Below, one piece after another: positions 53,930 through 63,600 of a stretch of DNA of 64,000 bases (the stretch's first letter is position 1; each line of letters begins with the position of its first letter). The position numbers and the translations under genes are program-made. The stretch lies in NCBI RefSeq assembly GCF_010977555.1, contig NZ_CP048815.1, forward strand, positions 5,386,501 through 5,450,500, read 5' to 3'. A model generated the notes under the pieces. That model saw only the letters and a program-made list of their open reading frames with translations, did no database searches and had not been told where the DNA came from. Source of the stretch: Caulobacter rhizosphaerae. GTDB lineage: Bacteria > Pseudomonadota > Alphaproteobacteria > Caulobacterales > Caulobacteraceae.

Positions 53930-54608
53930 AGAGGGTTTCGATGGAATCGAACTCGGGATCGACCTGCCGGAACTTCTTGCGCATGCGCTTGATGTGGCTG
54001 TCGATGGTGCGGTCGTCGACATAGACCTGGTCGTCGTAGGCGGCGTCCATCAGGTTGTCGCGGCTCTTCACGAAGCCCGGGCGCTGGGCCAGCGACTGCA
54101 GCAGCAGGAACTCGGTGACCGTCAGGCGCACCGGCTTGCCGTCCCACAGGCTGTCGTGCCGCGCCGAATCGAGCGTCAGCTTGCCGCGCTTCATGATCTT
54201 GGAATTGGCCGAGCCGGGGGCGGCGCTGGCGGCGTCCTCCTCCTCGGGGCGAGCCCGGCGCAGCACGGCCTTGACCCGCTCCAGCAGCAGGCGCTGGCTG
54301 AACGGCTTGTGGATGTAGTCGTCGGCCCCGAGGTTGAAGCCGAGGATCTCGTCGATCTCGTCGTCCTTGGAGGTCAGCATGATCACGGGAATCTCGGTGC
54401 TCTGGCGCAGGCGGCGCAGCACTTCCATGCCGTCCATGCGCGGCATCTTGACGTCCAGGATCACCAGGTCGGGCGCCTGGCTCTCGACCGCGTCGAGCCC
54501 CGACGCGCCGTCGTAATAGGCCTTCACCACGTGACCGTGGCTTTCCAGCGCCAGCGAAACCGAGGCGACGATGTTCTCGTCGTCGTCGATGAGAGTAATA
54601 TCGGCCAT
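53898..54608 (-). CDS. chvI: Response regulator ChvI (OmpR family)
   Basis: This 236-residue protein has a receiver domain with [23 protein letters not shown] (phosphorylated Asp52), [10 protein letters not shown] and HKPFSQRLL (Lys). A linker with [12 protein letters not shown] leads to the OmpR winged helix ([44 protein letters not shown]). ChvI controls envelope and acid/osmotic stress responses in alphaproteobacteria. It is the first gene of this five-gene operon. Confidence 0.95.
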   Translation of the reverse strand: MADITLIDDDENIVASVSLALESHGHVVKAYYDGASGLDAVESQAPDLVILDVKMPRMDGMEVLRRLRQSTEIPVIMLTSKDDEIDEILGFNLGADDYIHKPFSQRLLLERVKAVLRRARPEEEDAASAAPGSANSKIMKRGKLTLDSARHDSLWDGKPVRLTVTEFLLLQSLAQRPGFVKSRDNLMDAAYDDQVYVDDRTIDSHIKRMRKKFRQVDPEFDSIETLYGVGYRYRES

Positions 54609-54840
54609 CGAGCCCTATGGGTCCTTTCGCGATTTTCCTGCCGATACTATCGATCGGCGTCGCACGCTACAACGCGCCCCCTGTAACGCATGGAGGCGGC
54701 CAAGCTTTCCCTGGCTTTTGCGGCTCCAGCGTGGCGCGATTGCGGCGCGCTTCCGAACGGCGCCCGCCCCGCGTTTTCGGCCGGCAACCTCACCTTAAGG
54801 TCTTGTATCCCATAAGGGAGCTTCGGGGAGCCCTTTGCCG

Positions 54841-56562
54841 ATGAGCGACCAAGTCCATTACGAGCTGTTCGTGCGCCGCAAGCCCGGCGCGCAGTGGACG
54901 CTCGACATGGCCACCGAGATCCGCACCCACGCCCTGCAGACCGCCGAGGAGGCGCTGGAACAGGGGCGGGCGATCGCCGTGCGGGTCAGCAAGGAAACCC
55001 TCGACCCCGAGAGCCGCGAATACAAGTCCATCTCGATCTTCACCAAGGGCCAGGTCGACGGCGGCAAGCCCAAGAAGGTGCAAGAGGACCTGGATCCGCT
55101 CTGCGTCCAGCCCGCCGACCTCTACACCGCCCACGCGCGTGACCGCATCGGCCGGCTGCTGGAGGGTTGGCTGGCGCGCCACAACGCCACCCCGTTCGAG
55201 CTGTTGCACCGTCCCGACCTGGTCGAGCAGCTGGAAGCCTCCGGCACCGACCTGCAGCACGCCCTGCAAAAGATCGCCATCCCCGAGGCCGAGGCCCGGG
55301 GCATGTCGGTCCACGAGCTGATCCGCACCTTCCAGGGCCTGGTCGAGCGCACCGTCGCCAACCTGATGAAGCAGTTCAAGAAGGGCGCCCTGCCCGACCT
55401 GGACAAGGAAGGCTTCGCCCGCGCCGCCGAGCGGCTGTCCACCGATCCCGACCGCGCCTTCCTGCTGGGGGCCGGCGTCGCCGCCTCGATCGCGCCCGGC
55501 AAGAACTGGTCCGAGAAGATCGCCCGCTTGCTGGACCTGGCCGACGCCGCGCCTAGCGATCCCAAGGCCCGCGCCGCCGCCCTAGCCGCCATCGAGACCC
55601 CCCTGGCCGAGATCATCGGCTCCAAGGCGGGCATGGCCGACCTGCTGGGGGCCCAGGACAAGGGGGGCGACGCCGACCTGGGCACGACCCTGGCCGCCAT
55701 GACCCGCCTGGCCGGCGGCGCCCAGGTCGAGGGCCTGATCCGCGTCGAGGCCGGAGTGCGCACCTGCATGCCCGAGCTCTCCGGCACGGCCAAGCGCCTG
55801 GGCGAGTGGCTGGCCGGTGACGATTTCCCGGCCGTGCGGATGTCGATCGCCCAGCGGGTGCTCAAGGAGCTGAACGGCGTGCGCCGCCTCAAGCCCGCCG
55901 ACGCCGAGGCCGAGATCGAGTTTCTGCGCGCCCTGGCCATGAGCCTGACCGCCGCCGCCGGCCGCATCCTGCCGCCGGAAGACATCACCAGCGCCTTCAC
56001 CACCCGGTCCAAGACCCTGCTGAACGGCGAGTTCATCGAGGCCCTGCTCGGCCGCGACCGCTCGTCGCGCGAAGAGATCCTGATGCTGATCCGCCTGGCT
56101 GAGAACGTCATGGGCGCGGTCAACAAGCGCATGGCCGCCCGCTGGCTGTCGGCCAACGTCCTGGCCCTGCGCTTCGAGCGCGAGCTGCGCCAAGGCCCCG
56201 ACTCGGCGGCGTCCAAGCTGGCCGCCCTGGCCGCTCTGCAGCGTTCCCTGGTCCGCTCGGGCCTGGTGGTCGAGGACTACGGCCCGCTGTGCGCCCGCCT
56301 GGGCGAGGTGGGCGGCATGATCGAGGCCGACGCCCGCCTGGTCGCCATGCTGGTCCGCGCCCCTGCGCCCCTGCCCCAGAAGCTGGCCGTGCTGATCAAG
56401 CTGGCCATGGGCGAGGCCGGCCCCACCGGCCCGGTCGCCGACAAGGCCAAGCTCGAAGCGATGAAACTGGCCCGGGCGCCCGAGGCCCGCGAAGAACTGG
56501 CCAACTCGCCCGAGACCATGGACCTGCTCAAGGGCATGGTTCAGCAGAAGGCGGCGGCTTAG
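54841..56562 (+). CDS. Conserved hypothetical protein, all-helical
   Basis: ATG 54841 (MSDQVHYELFVRRKPGAQW) gives 573 residues. The N-terminal 90 residues have mixed alpha/beta patterns (AEEALEQGRAIAVRVSKETL, ISIFTKGQVDGG). The rest is rich in helices such as LIRTFQGLVERTVANLMKQF, with no recognised domain. No signal or membrane helix is present, so it is probably cytoplasmic. It is divergent from chvI, whose relatives often neighbour pckA here; this gene is not pckA. Confidence 0.75.
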   Translation: MSDQVHYELFVRRKPGAQWTLDMATEIRTHALQTAEEALEQGRAIAVRVSKETLDPESREYKSISIFTKGQVDGGKPKKVQEDLDPLCVQPADLYTAHARDRIGRLLEGWLARHNATPFELLHRPDLVEQLEASGTDLQHALQKIAIPEAEARGMSVHELIRTFQGLVERTVANLMKQFKKGALPDLDKEGFARAAERLSTDPDRAFLLGAGVAASIAPGKNWSEKIARLLDLADAAPSDPKARAAALAAIETPLAEIIGSKAGMADLLGAQDKGGDADLGTTLAAMTRLAGGAQVEGLIRVEAGVRTCMPELSGTAKRLGEWLAGDDFPAVRMSIAQRVLKELNGVRRLKPADAEAEIEFLRALAMSLTAAAGRILPPEDITSAFTTRSKTLLNGEFIEALLGRDRSSREEILMLIRLAENVMGAVNKRMAARWLSANVLALRFERELRQGPDSAASKLAALAALQRSLVRSGLVVEDYGPLCARLGEVGGMIEADARLVAMLVRAPAPLPQKLAVLIKLAMGEAGPTGPVADKAKLEAMKLARAPEAREELANSPETMDLLKGMVQQKAAA

Positions 56563-56815
56563 GGGACAGGCCCGCACGGCCGTCATCCTCGGAACAAGTC
56601 CGTGCACCTACCGAAACCGACAAAGCGCCTTCCACTTCCCCCGGAAAGCGGACCGCAGCCTTCCGCTGCCTGCCCTCCCGGTCATGCGCCCGGCCAAGAC
56701 TGTCGCCAAATCCCGATCAGGCCGCTTAGCGCGGTGGCCGCTTCGGTGCTGTCGTCTGGATCCTTTAGCACTTCGGCTACACGCACCGACACAAGGTCTC
56801 TGTGGCTATCCAGGT

Positions 56816-59800
56816 TCACAGGATGAAATCGCCGGCGGAAAGCGAGAACAGGCCGTCAAGCCGCACGACCATCTCGGCCGCGCCGCCAGTGCCGTTGTCG
56901 AATTGCACGTCGGTCACGCCCCCCGAGGCGACGTAGCGGATCGAGGCGACGCCGCCGCCGCTGAAACCGCCCGTGCCGTTGAAGGCGAACTGGCCCACCG
57001 ACAGGGCCGAGACGTCGATGAGGTCCCCGCCCGCCACGCCGGCGCCGTCGAACCCCACGATCACGTCTCGCGCCAAGGCGCTCGACTCGCCCCAGGCGCG
57101 ATAGACGAAGGTGTCAGCTCCGGCGCCGCCGGTCAGTCGATCCGCGCCGGCTCCGCCGTACAGCAGGTCGTCGCCGGCCCCGCCGTTGAGCTGGTCGGCC
57201 CCGCCGTCGCCGTTGATGACGTCGCGTCCGCTCGAGCCGGTCAGGATATCGTTGCCGCCCAGTCCGGAAATCGAGGCGACGCCGACGACCGAGGCGAAGA
57301 TGGAAAAATCCAGGGTGTTGGCGTTGGAACTGCCCCGCACCGCCTGACCGCCGCCGTCGAACACCTCGATCGTGCTGATGGTCGCGGTCTTTTCCAGGAC
57401 CACCGCGCCGCCGGCCGGATCGACCCGCAGCGTGTCCGTTCCATCGCCGCCGATCAGTGTGTCGAACTGCCCCTCGGCGGCGCGGATCAGCAGGATGTCG
57501 TCCCCCCGACCGCCGTCCACCCGGTCCGTGCCGCTGCCGCCATCGAGCGTGTCGCCGCCGGCGTCGCCGAACAGTTGATCGCTGCCCCCCAGTCCCCGGA
57601 TCGTGTCGTCGCCACGACCGCCGTTCAGGGTATTGGCCCCGCTCGTGCCGGTGAGGACGACGCCTGCGGTGGTTTGGCCGTTGACGGTTATGGTGACCAC
57701 CGCGATGTCGCTGATGAGGCCGTCCGAGACGGTGTAGGCGAAGCTGTCGGTCGCCGTCTGGCCGCTGGCCAGGGTGTCGAACGCCCCGTTCGGGTCATAG
57801 GTGAAAGCCCCCGAGGCGTTCAGGGTCAGCCGGGCGCCGGAGGCGAGCGGCGTCGCGGTCCCCAGCCCGCTGGCGCCGCCATTCAGCGCGACCACGCTCA
57901 GCGCGTTCCTGTCCGGATCGACATCCAGGCCCGCGAGGTTGGTGATGACGTTGCCGGTCAGCACGACGGCCTCGCCGGTCGCGAAGACGTCGTCGCCCGC
58001 CACCGGCGCGTCGTTGCGGCCATCCATCCGCACGGTCGCGGTGTTGGGCGTGGTGTTGACGCCGTCCGACACCCCGTAGCTCGCCGTGAGGGTTTCAAAG
58101 GCTCCCTGCGCCAGGTCGTTGAACTGCGACGGCGACAGCGTCAGCACGCCGGAAGGCTGGAGGCTGAAGGTCACGACGCGCGAGGCGTTGGACGAGGTCA
58201 CCGTCAGGTTCTGAACCGAGAGCGGCTGGCCCTCGGGATCGGTCGCGGCGGCCAGCAGGTCGATGTTGAGGGGGGGCGTCGCGTCCTCGTTGCTGGTTCC
58301 CGCATTGATCGGGCTGACGGTCGGCGGCGCGTTCGAAGCGGGGGGCGTCACATTGACCGTCACCGTCCCCGCCGCGCTGCCGCCGAAGCCGTCGATCACG
58401 ATGTACTCGAAGCTCGCCGCCCCGACGAAGCCCGCGCTCGGCGTGAAGGTGACGGTTCCCGTCGCGGCGTCGAACCCGGCCGTTCCGTTGATCGCATTCC
58501 TGACGGCGCTGACGGTAAGGGTGTCACCATCGGCGTCGGTGTCTCCGGCCAGCAGCGTCGCCACCGCGAGTTGGAGGGGCGTGTCGCGCGCGGTGGTCGC
58601 GGCCTCGGCGTCGGCGACCGGCGCGTCGTTGAGATCCACCGAGAGCACGACCTGGCTCGCCTGCACGCCGGCCGTGGCGGGATCGGCGTCGACCTGCCGT
58701 CCCTTGCCGGCGACATTGAGGAAAATGCCCTCGCTGGTCAGGGTGAAGTCGCTCGCCGTCAGCGGCGTCGCCGCTCCCGCCTGATTGGTGAAGCCGCGCT
58801 GACTGATGATCGACACGCCGCGGACCATCGGCAACAGCCCGTCGGCGTCGCTGAGCCGCACGCCGTTGAAGGGCTTGTCCTGGGCGGTGGCGAACGCGAC
58901 ATAGGCCTGGCTGAACACCGCCGGGTCGAGGGGAAACTGGATCTGGAGGGTCAGCGCGCCGAGATCGACCGCCGCGAGCCCGTACTGTCCGTTGCCGATG
59001 GCGGCCGGATCGGCGTTCGGCAGGTTGGCGAACTCGACGGCGCCCTGCGTGGTGTTGACGGTGGCGGTCTGCCGCGCGCTGGCGGTCGGGAACAGCGTGT
59101 CGGGCGTCGAGCCGAAGATGTACTCCGCCGTGATGGAGCGGCCCGCGAAGGTCGCCGGTCCGGGCGGACCCTCGGCCAGGTCGGTGACGGCCACGGTAAT
59201 CGCCTGCTGAACCGCCGGCGCGATCCCATCGGAGACGCTGACCGTCAGCGCGTAGTGGTTATCGCCCCCCGTATCCCGCGGCGCCTCGAAATCCGGCGCG
59301 GTCAGGAAGCGCAGTTCGCCGGTGCTGGCGTTGATCGTGAACAGCGCCCGATCGTCGCCGGCGGCGATGGCGTAGGTCAACCCATTCCCGTCCGGGTCGG
59401 TTGCGCTGAGCGCGCCGACAAGCGTGCTGTTCTCAGCCATCGAGAAGGCGGCCCCCGAGGTGAACACCGGTGGCCTATTGGCGCCGTTTGGCGGGTCGAA
59501 CACCACGTCGACCCAGTAGTTTCCGGCGTTGTAGCTGTGGTTGGGGAACTGCACGCCGGCCCCGTAGATATAGACGCCGTTGCCGCCGACCTGGCTGCTC
59601 GCCGGGGCGCTCAGCACGCCGAACGGCTCGTTGTAGGTGGTCGAGAAATAGTTGTCGGCCGCCAGGTAGTTGTTGTCGGTCTTGTAGGAGGCGACGTAGA
59701 GGGCGCCGGCCTGGATCGTGACGGGCGTCGTCAGCGTCGCGACCTGCCAGCCTGACTGGCCCGGCGCGGAATTGAAGGTCACCGTCGCGAGCAGGGTTCC

Positions 59801-61921
59801 GTTGGCCGCCCAGAGATGCCCCTGGCGCTGGTCGGTGTCGTTGGAGTCGCCGGCCGCGCGGAAATAGCGAAGCGAGGTGATCGCGCCGCCCTGCGTCGCC
59901 TGGAACTTGACGCCGAGCTCGACCGCCTGCCCGTCATTGTAGAGCTGCCCCGTGGGCGTGACCGAGGACCCGAACAGACTGACGGTGTTCGGCGTCTGCG
60001 GCGCGGTGACCGTGACGACATCGGTGGCCAGTTGGTTGACGGGGCGGATGTTCAGGCTGTCGTCAATGGCCCGCGCCTTGATGGTGTAGACACCCTGCGT
60101 GGTGGGCGTCCAACTGTAGGTCCAGTTCGCCGTGCCTTGCGCCACTCTCCAGTTCAACCCGCCGTCGACCGACACCTCGACGAGGGCGACGCGGCCGTCG
60201 TCGTTCGACGGGTCATTGTCGATGTCGGCGGCCGAGCCGCTGATCGTGACCTGCGAAAAGGCGCCGACGCTGTCGGGCAGGTCGGTCAGCGTGGTGGTCG
60301 CGGCGATCCGATCATTGGAGCCGAGCGCCCGCGCCAGCCCCTGCGATTGCAGGATCGCGTCCGAGACGCCGGGCTGGATGCCCATGTCGGCGAACATGTT
60401 GATGGTGAACTGCTGCAGCGTCGCCGATTGGATGTTGGCGCCGTAGGGGCTGGAATCGTGCTGGTTGCTGAGACCCCAGCTCCAGAACACCGTGCCGGCC
60501 CCGAACACCAGGGCGCCGCTTGGGGCGCGGTAAAGCGACAGGCTGTGGGTCGCCGTGCCGGGCGCCGTGCGATTGCCCTGGTCGGTCAGGATCTCGCTCC
60601 AGGGGATCGTCGTTTCCGAGAGCTTGATCAGGCCCGCGGGGCGGAACGCGTCCGTCGGCGATGTGTCCCATTCGTAGCCAAGGATGCCGGGGGCGATGTC
60701 GAGCGCGCCGTTCGGTCCGACGCCAGTGTTGCGCCATACCCGCAGGCCCGCATAGGCGGCGGGTATGTCCAGCGCTCCGCCGAACTCGCCTGAGCCGTCG
60801 GGGCCGAACAGTTGGCCTGTAAGCGTGTTCTCGGGCCTGGCGCCGACCGCGTTCGGGTTGCCGACAAAGCGAAGGTCGCGCCAGGTGCCGGTCCACTCAG
60901 TCGACGGATCGACGTTGGGGTAGTCCTGCGGCCCGGCCCCCAGCGAATAGTTGAACTTGGTCTCCTTGTAGCAGACCAGTGTTCTATACTCGACGCCATC
61001 GACGATGCTGCTTTCCCAGCGCGTCTTCCAGTAGACTTCGTTGCCGCTCCAGAAGAGCAGGTTCACGCCGGCGTCGCGTGCGGCCTCCACATTGGCGCGC
61101 TGGGGGCCGGACCAGTATTCGTCGTGGCCGACGGAGATGAAGGCCTTGTGGCTGGTGAGGTAGCTCGCGCCCAGCCGGTCGGTGTCGACGCCCGAGACGT
61201 AGGAGACGCTGTAGCCGTTCTTCTCAAGCCAATAGAGCGCCGCGTAGTCCGCGCCGAACAGATAGTCCTGGCCGCCGGCATAGGTGCCGCCGCCACCGCG
61301 GGTGATGAAGGGGCGGTTGTAACTGACCGCGAACGCGCGGTCCTGGTCGAGCGGACTTTGGTCTGGCGCAATGTTGGCTGGCTGGTCGAAGCCGCCGTAG
61401 AAGCTCCCGCCGACCTGCCCATTACGCCCGGCCCAACCGTTATAGGCTTGCCAGGTGGTGTCGGAGGTCTGCAGCAGAACGTCGCTCGCGCCGCCATCGT
61501 CGCGGACGATGAAGGGGACCTGGTTGGTGGCGCCGTTGTCCGCGCGCACCAGCTTGGCCAGATAGACCCCCGAGACGGCGTCGGCCGGCGTCGTCCAACT
61601 GGCGCTGACCGACCAGTTGCCGGCGTCCACGAGGCCTCGGGAGTCGGTGATCGGGTCGGGTTGCCGAACGCCGGTGAGGCCGTTCAAGGTGGTGACCAGG
61701 GTTGCGCCGTCGCCCCCGTAGTAGCCAAGCCGATAGATCTCGATGCGGTAGGGCGCCGTCGCGCCCTGGGCGACATTGAGGTTGATCTTGAACGAGACCG
61801 TGCTGCCGTTGTCGACGCTGAACTGGGTGGCGAAGCCTTCGATCTGGTTGCTGGCGGGCGCGTCCCAGACATCTCTGGGCGTCCCCGGCTTCTGGTTTTC
61901 AAGAACGATCGGGTTGTCCAC
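56816..61921 (-). CDS. Giant RTX-repeat secreted protein with N,N-dimethylformamidase-like domain
   Basis: GTG 61921 follows AGGAGG and gives 1,701 residues without a Sec signal. Residues about 1-510 resemble the N,N-dimethylformamidase large subunit (RIEIYRLGYYGGDGA, SVGHDEYWSGPQRANVEAARDAGVNLLFWSGNEVYWKTRWE). About 645-810 match DUF4082 (FQATQGGAITSLRYFRAAGDSND). About 815-915 look like a cadherin repeat (FSMAENSTLVGALSATDPDGNG), then further Ig-like repeats. RTX calcium-binding nonapeptides (LNGGRGDDTIRGLGG, GGAGDDLLYGGAGADRL) occur near 1430-1480 and 1555-1605. It is exported by a type I system and probably acts at the surface. Enzymatic activity is untested. Confidence 0.85.
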   Translation of the reverse strand: MDNPIVLENQKPGTPRDVWDAPASNQIEGFATQFSVDNGSTVSFKINLNVAQGATAPYRIEIYRLGYYGGDGATLVTTLNGLTGVRQPDPITDSRGLVDAGNWSVSASWTTPADAVSGVYLAKLVRADNGATNQVPFIVRDDGGASDVLLQTSDTTWQAYNGWAGRNGQVGGSFYGGFDQPANIAPDQSPLDQDRAFAVSYNRPFITRGGGGTYAGGQDYLFGADYAALYWLEKNGYSVSYVSGVDTDRLGASYLTSHKAFISVGHDEYWSGPQRANVEAARDAGVNLLFWSGNEVYWKTRWESSIVDGVEYRTLVCYKETKFNYSLGAGPQDYPNVDPSTEWTGTWRDLRFVGNPNAVGARPENTLTGQLFGPDGSGEFGGALDIPAAYAGLRVWRNTGVGPNGALDIAPGILGYEWDTSPTDAFRPAGLIKLSETTIPWSEILTDQGNRTAPGTATHSLSLYRAPSGALVFGAGTVFWSWGLSNQHDSSPYGANIQSATLQQFTINMFADMGIQPGVSDAILQSQGLARALGSNDRIAATTTLTDLPDSVGAFSQVTISGSAADIDNDPSNDDGRVALVEVSVDGGLNWRVAQGTANWTYSWTPTTQGVYTIKARAIDDSLNIRPVNQLATDVVTVTAPQTPNTVSLFGSSVTPTGQLYNDGQAVELGVKFQATQGGAITSLRYFRAAGDSNDTDQRQGHLWAANGTLLATVTFNSAPGQSGWQVATLTTPVTIQAGALYVASYKTDNNYLAADNYFSTTYNEPFGVLSAPASSQVGGNGVYIYGAGVQFPNHSYNAGNYWVDVVFDPPNGANRPPVFTSGAAFSMAENSTLVGALSATDPDGNGLTYAIAAGDDRALFTINASTGELRFLTAPDFEAPRDTGGDNHYALTVSVSDGIAPAVQQAITVAVTDLAEGPPGPATFAGRSITAEYIFGSTPDTLFPTASARQTATVNTTQGAVEFANLPNADPAAIGNGQYGLAAVDLGALTLQIQFPLDPAVFSQAYVAFATAQDKPFNGVRLSDADGLLPMVRGVSIISQRGFTNQAGAATPLTASDFTLTSEGIFLNVAGKGRQVDADPATAGVQASQVVLSVDLNDAPVADAEAATTARDTPLQLAVATLLAGDTDADGDTLTVSAVRNAINGTAGFDAATGTVTFTPSAGFVGAASFEYIVIDGFGGSAAGTVTVNVTPPASNAPPTVSPINAGTSNEDATPPLNIDLLAAATDPEGQPLSVQNLTVTSSNASRVVTFSLQPSGVLTLSPSQFNDLAQGAFETLTASYGVSDGVNTTPNTATVRMDGRNDAPVAGDDVFATGEAVVLTGNVITNLAGLDVDPDRNALSVVALNGGASGLGTATPLASGARLTLNASGAFTYDPNGAFDTLASGQTATDSFAYTVSDGLISDIAVVTITVNGQTTAGVVLTGTSGANTLNGGRGDDTIRGLGGSDQLFGDAGGDTLDGGSGTDRVDGGRGDDILLIRAAEGQFDTLIGGDGTDTLRVDPAGGAVVLEKTATISTIEVFDGGGQAVRGSSNANTLDFSIFASVVGVASISGLGGNDILTGSSGRDVINGDGGADQLNGGAGDDLLYGGAGADRLTGGAGADTFVYRAWGESSALARDVIVGFDGAGVAGGDLIDVSALSVGQFAFNGTGGFSGGGVASIRYVASGGVTDVQFDNGTGGAAEMVVRLDGLFSLSAGDFIL

Positions 61922-62135
61922 CGCTCGCCTCCTGCGCGTGACGGGCCGGCTGGAGTCCAGGTGACATCGCGTCAGTGCGACGGCGGCTCGGCCCGAAACG
62001 CTGACCTCATTCCGGTGGTGGTCGTCGTATCATTTCATAGGTTTGGCGTGGGATGGCTAGGCCGTCGCGACGGTTCCGCCTCCAGGTCGGGGCCAGGCCT
62101 TTCAGGCCGGGCCCTTCCGTCGGCCGATGAGCCCC

Positions 62136-62333
62136 TCAGTCGGGTTCCTTAGGAGGCGGTGAGGATGATCCCCCGATGCGGCCCGCGCGGGCGGCCAGTT
62201 CGCGGTTCTGGGAGAAGCTGCGTTTCCCAGACGGCACGCTGGCGCCGCCGCGAGCGGCGATTTCCCGGCGGCGTTCCGGGCTGATGGCGGCGAAGCCGCG
62301 CTTGGCCTTGGGTTTTTCACCATCGAGCGTCAT
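62136..62333 (-). CDS. KGG-motif stress peptide (Con-10/YciG-like)
   Basis: ATG 62333 follows GGAGGCGG and gives 65 residues. GFAAISPERRREIAARGGASVPSGKRSFSQNRELAARAGRIGG in outline is the repeated KGG-type pattern of small basic stress proteins. They are induced by stress or dryness in other bacteria and are largely disordered. It stands alone. Confidence 0.85.
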   Translation of the reverse strand: MTLDGEKPKAKRGFAAISPERRREIAARGGASVPSGKRSFSQNRELAARAGRIGGSSSPPPKEPD

Positions 62334-62470
62334 GACCGCCTCCATCCGATGATGGAGTTGGCGCGCGCGCCCGGAAGTGATCCCCCTCTTATGTTGGTTC
62401 GAAGGCCATTCAGGGGAACTGGGGCTGGCCTCCCGCGAGCTGGCGGCCGCCGTGAGCGCGATCAACGCGG

Positions 62471-63400
62471 CTAAAACGGTCGCCCCCTTCGCGCGCACGC
62501 ATGGGGCCGCTGGCGCAGCAGAAGGCGGTTGCAATAGGCGTCCACCATCGCCTCGCTCTCGACGGGCTCGTAGCGGAACGCGAATACGGGCAGCAGCGAA
62601 TACTGCACCTGGAGCATCAGGCGCGGGCCTGTGGTCGGACGGCCGCCACAGTGCACCCCCAAGGTATCGGCCATGAAGGTGGTGCCCATCGGCCCTGTCA
62701 CGATCGCTATCTTGTGACCCCCGAAGCGCGTTTCAATTTCGAGCTGCGTGTAGGCCCTCGTGGTCAATCCGAAGGCGGTGTCGTGGGATCTTCGGACGAA
62801 ACTGTGCGGGCCCGAGCCAGCGTCGACGTCCGATAGATAGATGAACAGCTTCAGGAAGCGCCAGTCGTCGACATCGCGATGAAAGCTCTGAAACCGCCTG
62901 GCCTCGCGGCTGAACGGGAATGTCCAGCGCACGCCGATGCTTGAAATCGTTGGTTTGCAGCCCAGATAGTCCGCCGCGATCCGCAGAACCCGCGGCGCGT
63001 TTACGAGCGTCAGCAGACCTGGACACGCAAGGACGGTCTCCAGGCTGTAATCCGCCGCGGCGGCGCCCGCCGGCAGTTGTTCGACAGGGAGGCGCCCGCC
63101 GTTCGGCGCGGCGACCATGGCGCCGCGGAAATAGTCGGCGATCCGCTTGATCTCGGCCCGGGGAACGAGGGGCGGCAGCATGGCCAGCCCCTCCTTCCTG
63201 AGGTCGGCCAGCACGGTTCTGCACGTCCCGTCGCGTGGCCAGGTCACTGGTCCGCCCTGTCGCACGCGCACGGCCGCGGCGATGAGAAACGACAGGGCGC
63301 GGCGGATCACGGGCGCGGTCGCCATCCGCTGTCCGTAATAGAACAGCGCGCGTCGCGCCTGGAACCCGGGCCCAGGCTTGAGCCGAGCATAGGGGATCAT
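62471..63400 (-). CDS. Phytanoyl-CoA dioxygenase (PhyH) family protein
   Basis: ATG 63400 (MIPYARLKPGPG) gives 309 residues. The Fe(II) site is SFHRDVDDWRFLKLFIYLSDVDAGSGPHSFVRRSH (His and Asp), with distal His in GVHCGGRPTTGPRLMLQVQYSL and the final Arg. The family hydroxylates lipids and small metabolites; its members vary widely. It neighbours a polysaccharide export gene, so it could act in envelope chemistry, which is only context. Confidence 0.8.
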   Translation of the reverse strand: MIPYARLKPGPGFQARRALFYYGQRMATAPVIRRALSFLIAAAVRVRQGGPVTWPRDGTCRTVLADLRKEGLAMLPPLVPRAEIKRIADYFRGAMVAAPNGGRLPVEQLPAGAAAADYSLETVLACPGLLTLVNAPRVLRIAADYLGCKPTISSIGVRWTFPFSREARRFQSFHRDVDDWRFLKLFIYLSDVDAGSGPHSFVRRSHDTAFGLTTRAYTQLEIETRFGGHKIAIVTGPMGTTFMADTLGVHCGGRPTTGPRLMLQVQYSLLPVFAFRYEPVESEAMVDAYCNRLLLRQRPHACARRGRPF

Positions 63401-63600
63401 GGTGCCCTCGTGGTGTGGTGCGGCATCTCGCCCAGGGGCCGAATAGCGCCTTCTCACCGGCCGCCGATCCATCATTCGACATAGTCATGATCGTCCCAGT
63501 GTTCCTATTCATGGGGTGCAACCGCTCGATCGTTCAGCGGCGAGCGGAGACCGGGGCGACGCCACGTGGCCCGGGTCGCAGGCGTAAAAGGGGCCAAACA

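Noticed and set aside
56684..59755. A 1,023-codon plus-strand frame opposite the RTX gene
   Set aside because: It is antisense to a protein with clear domains; its own translation shows no domain.
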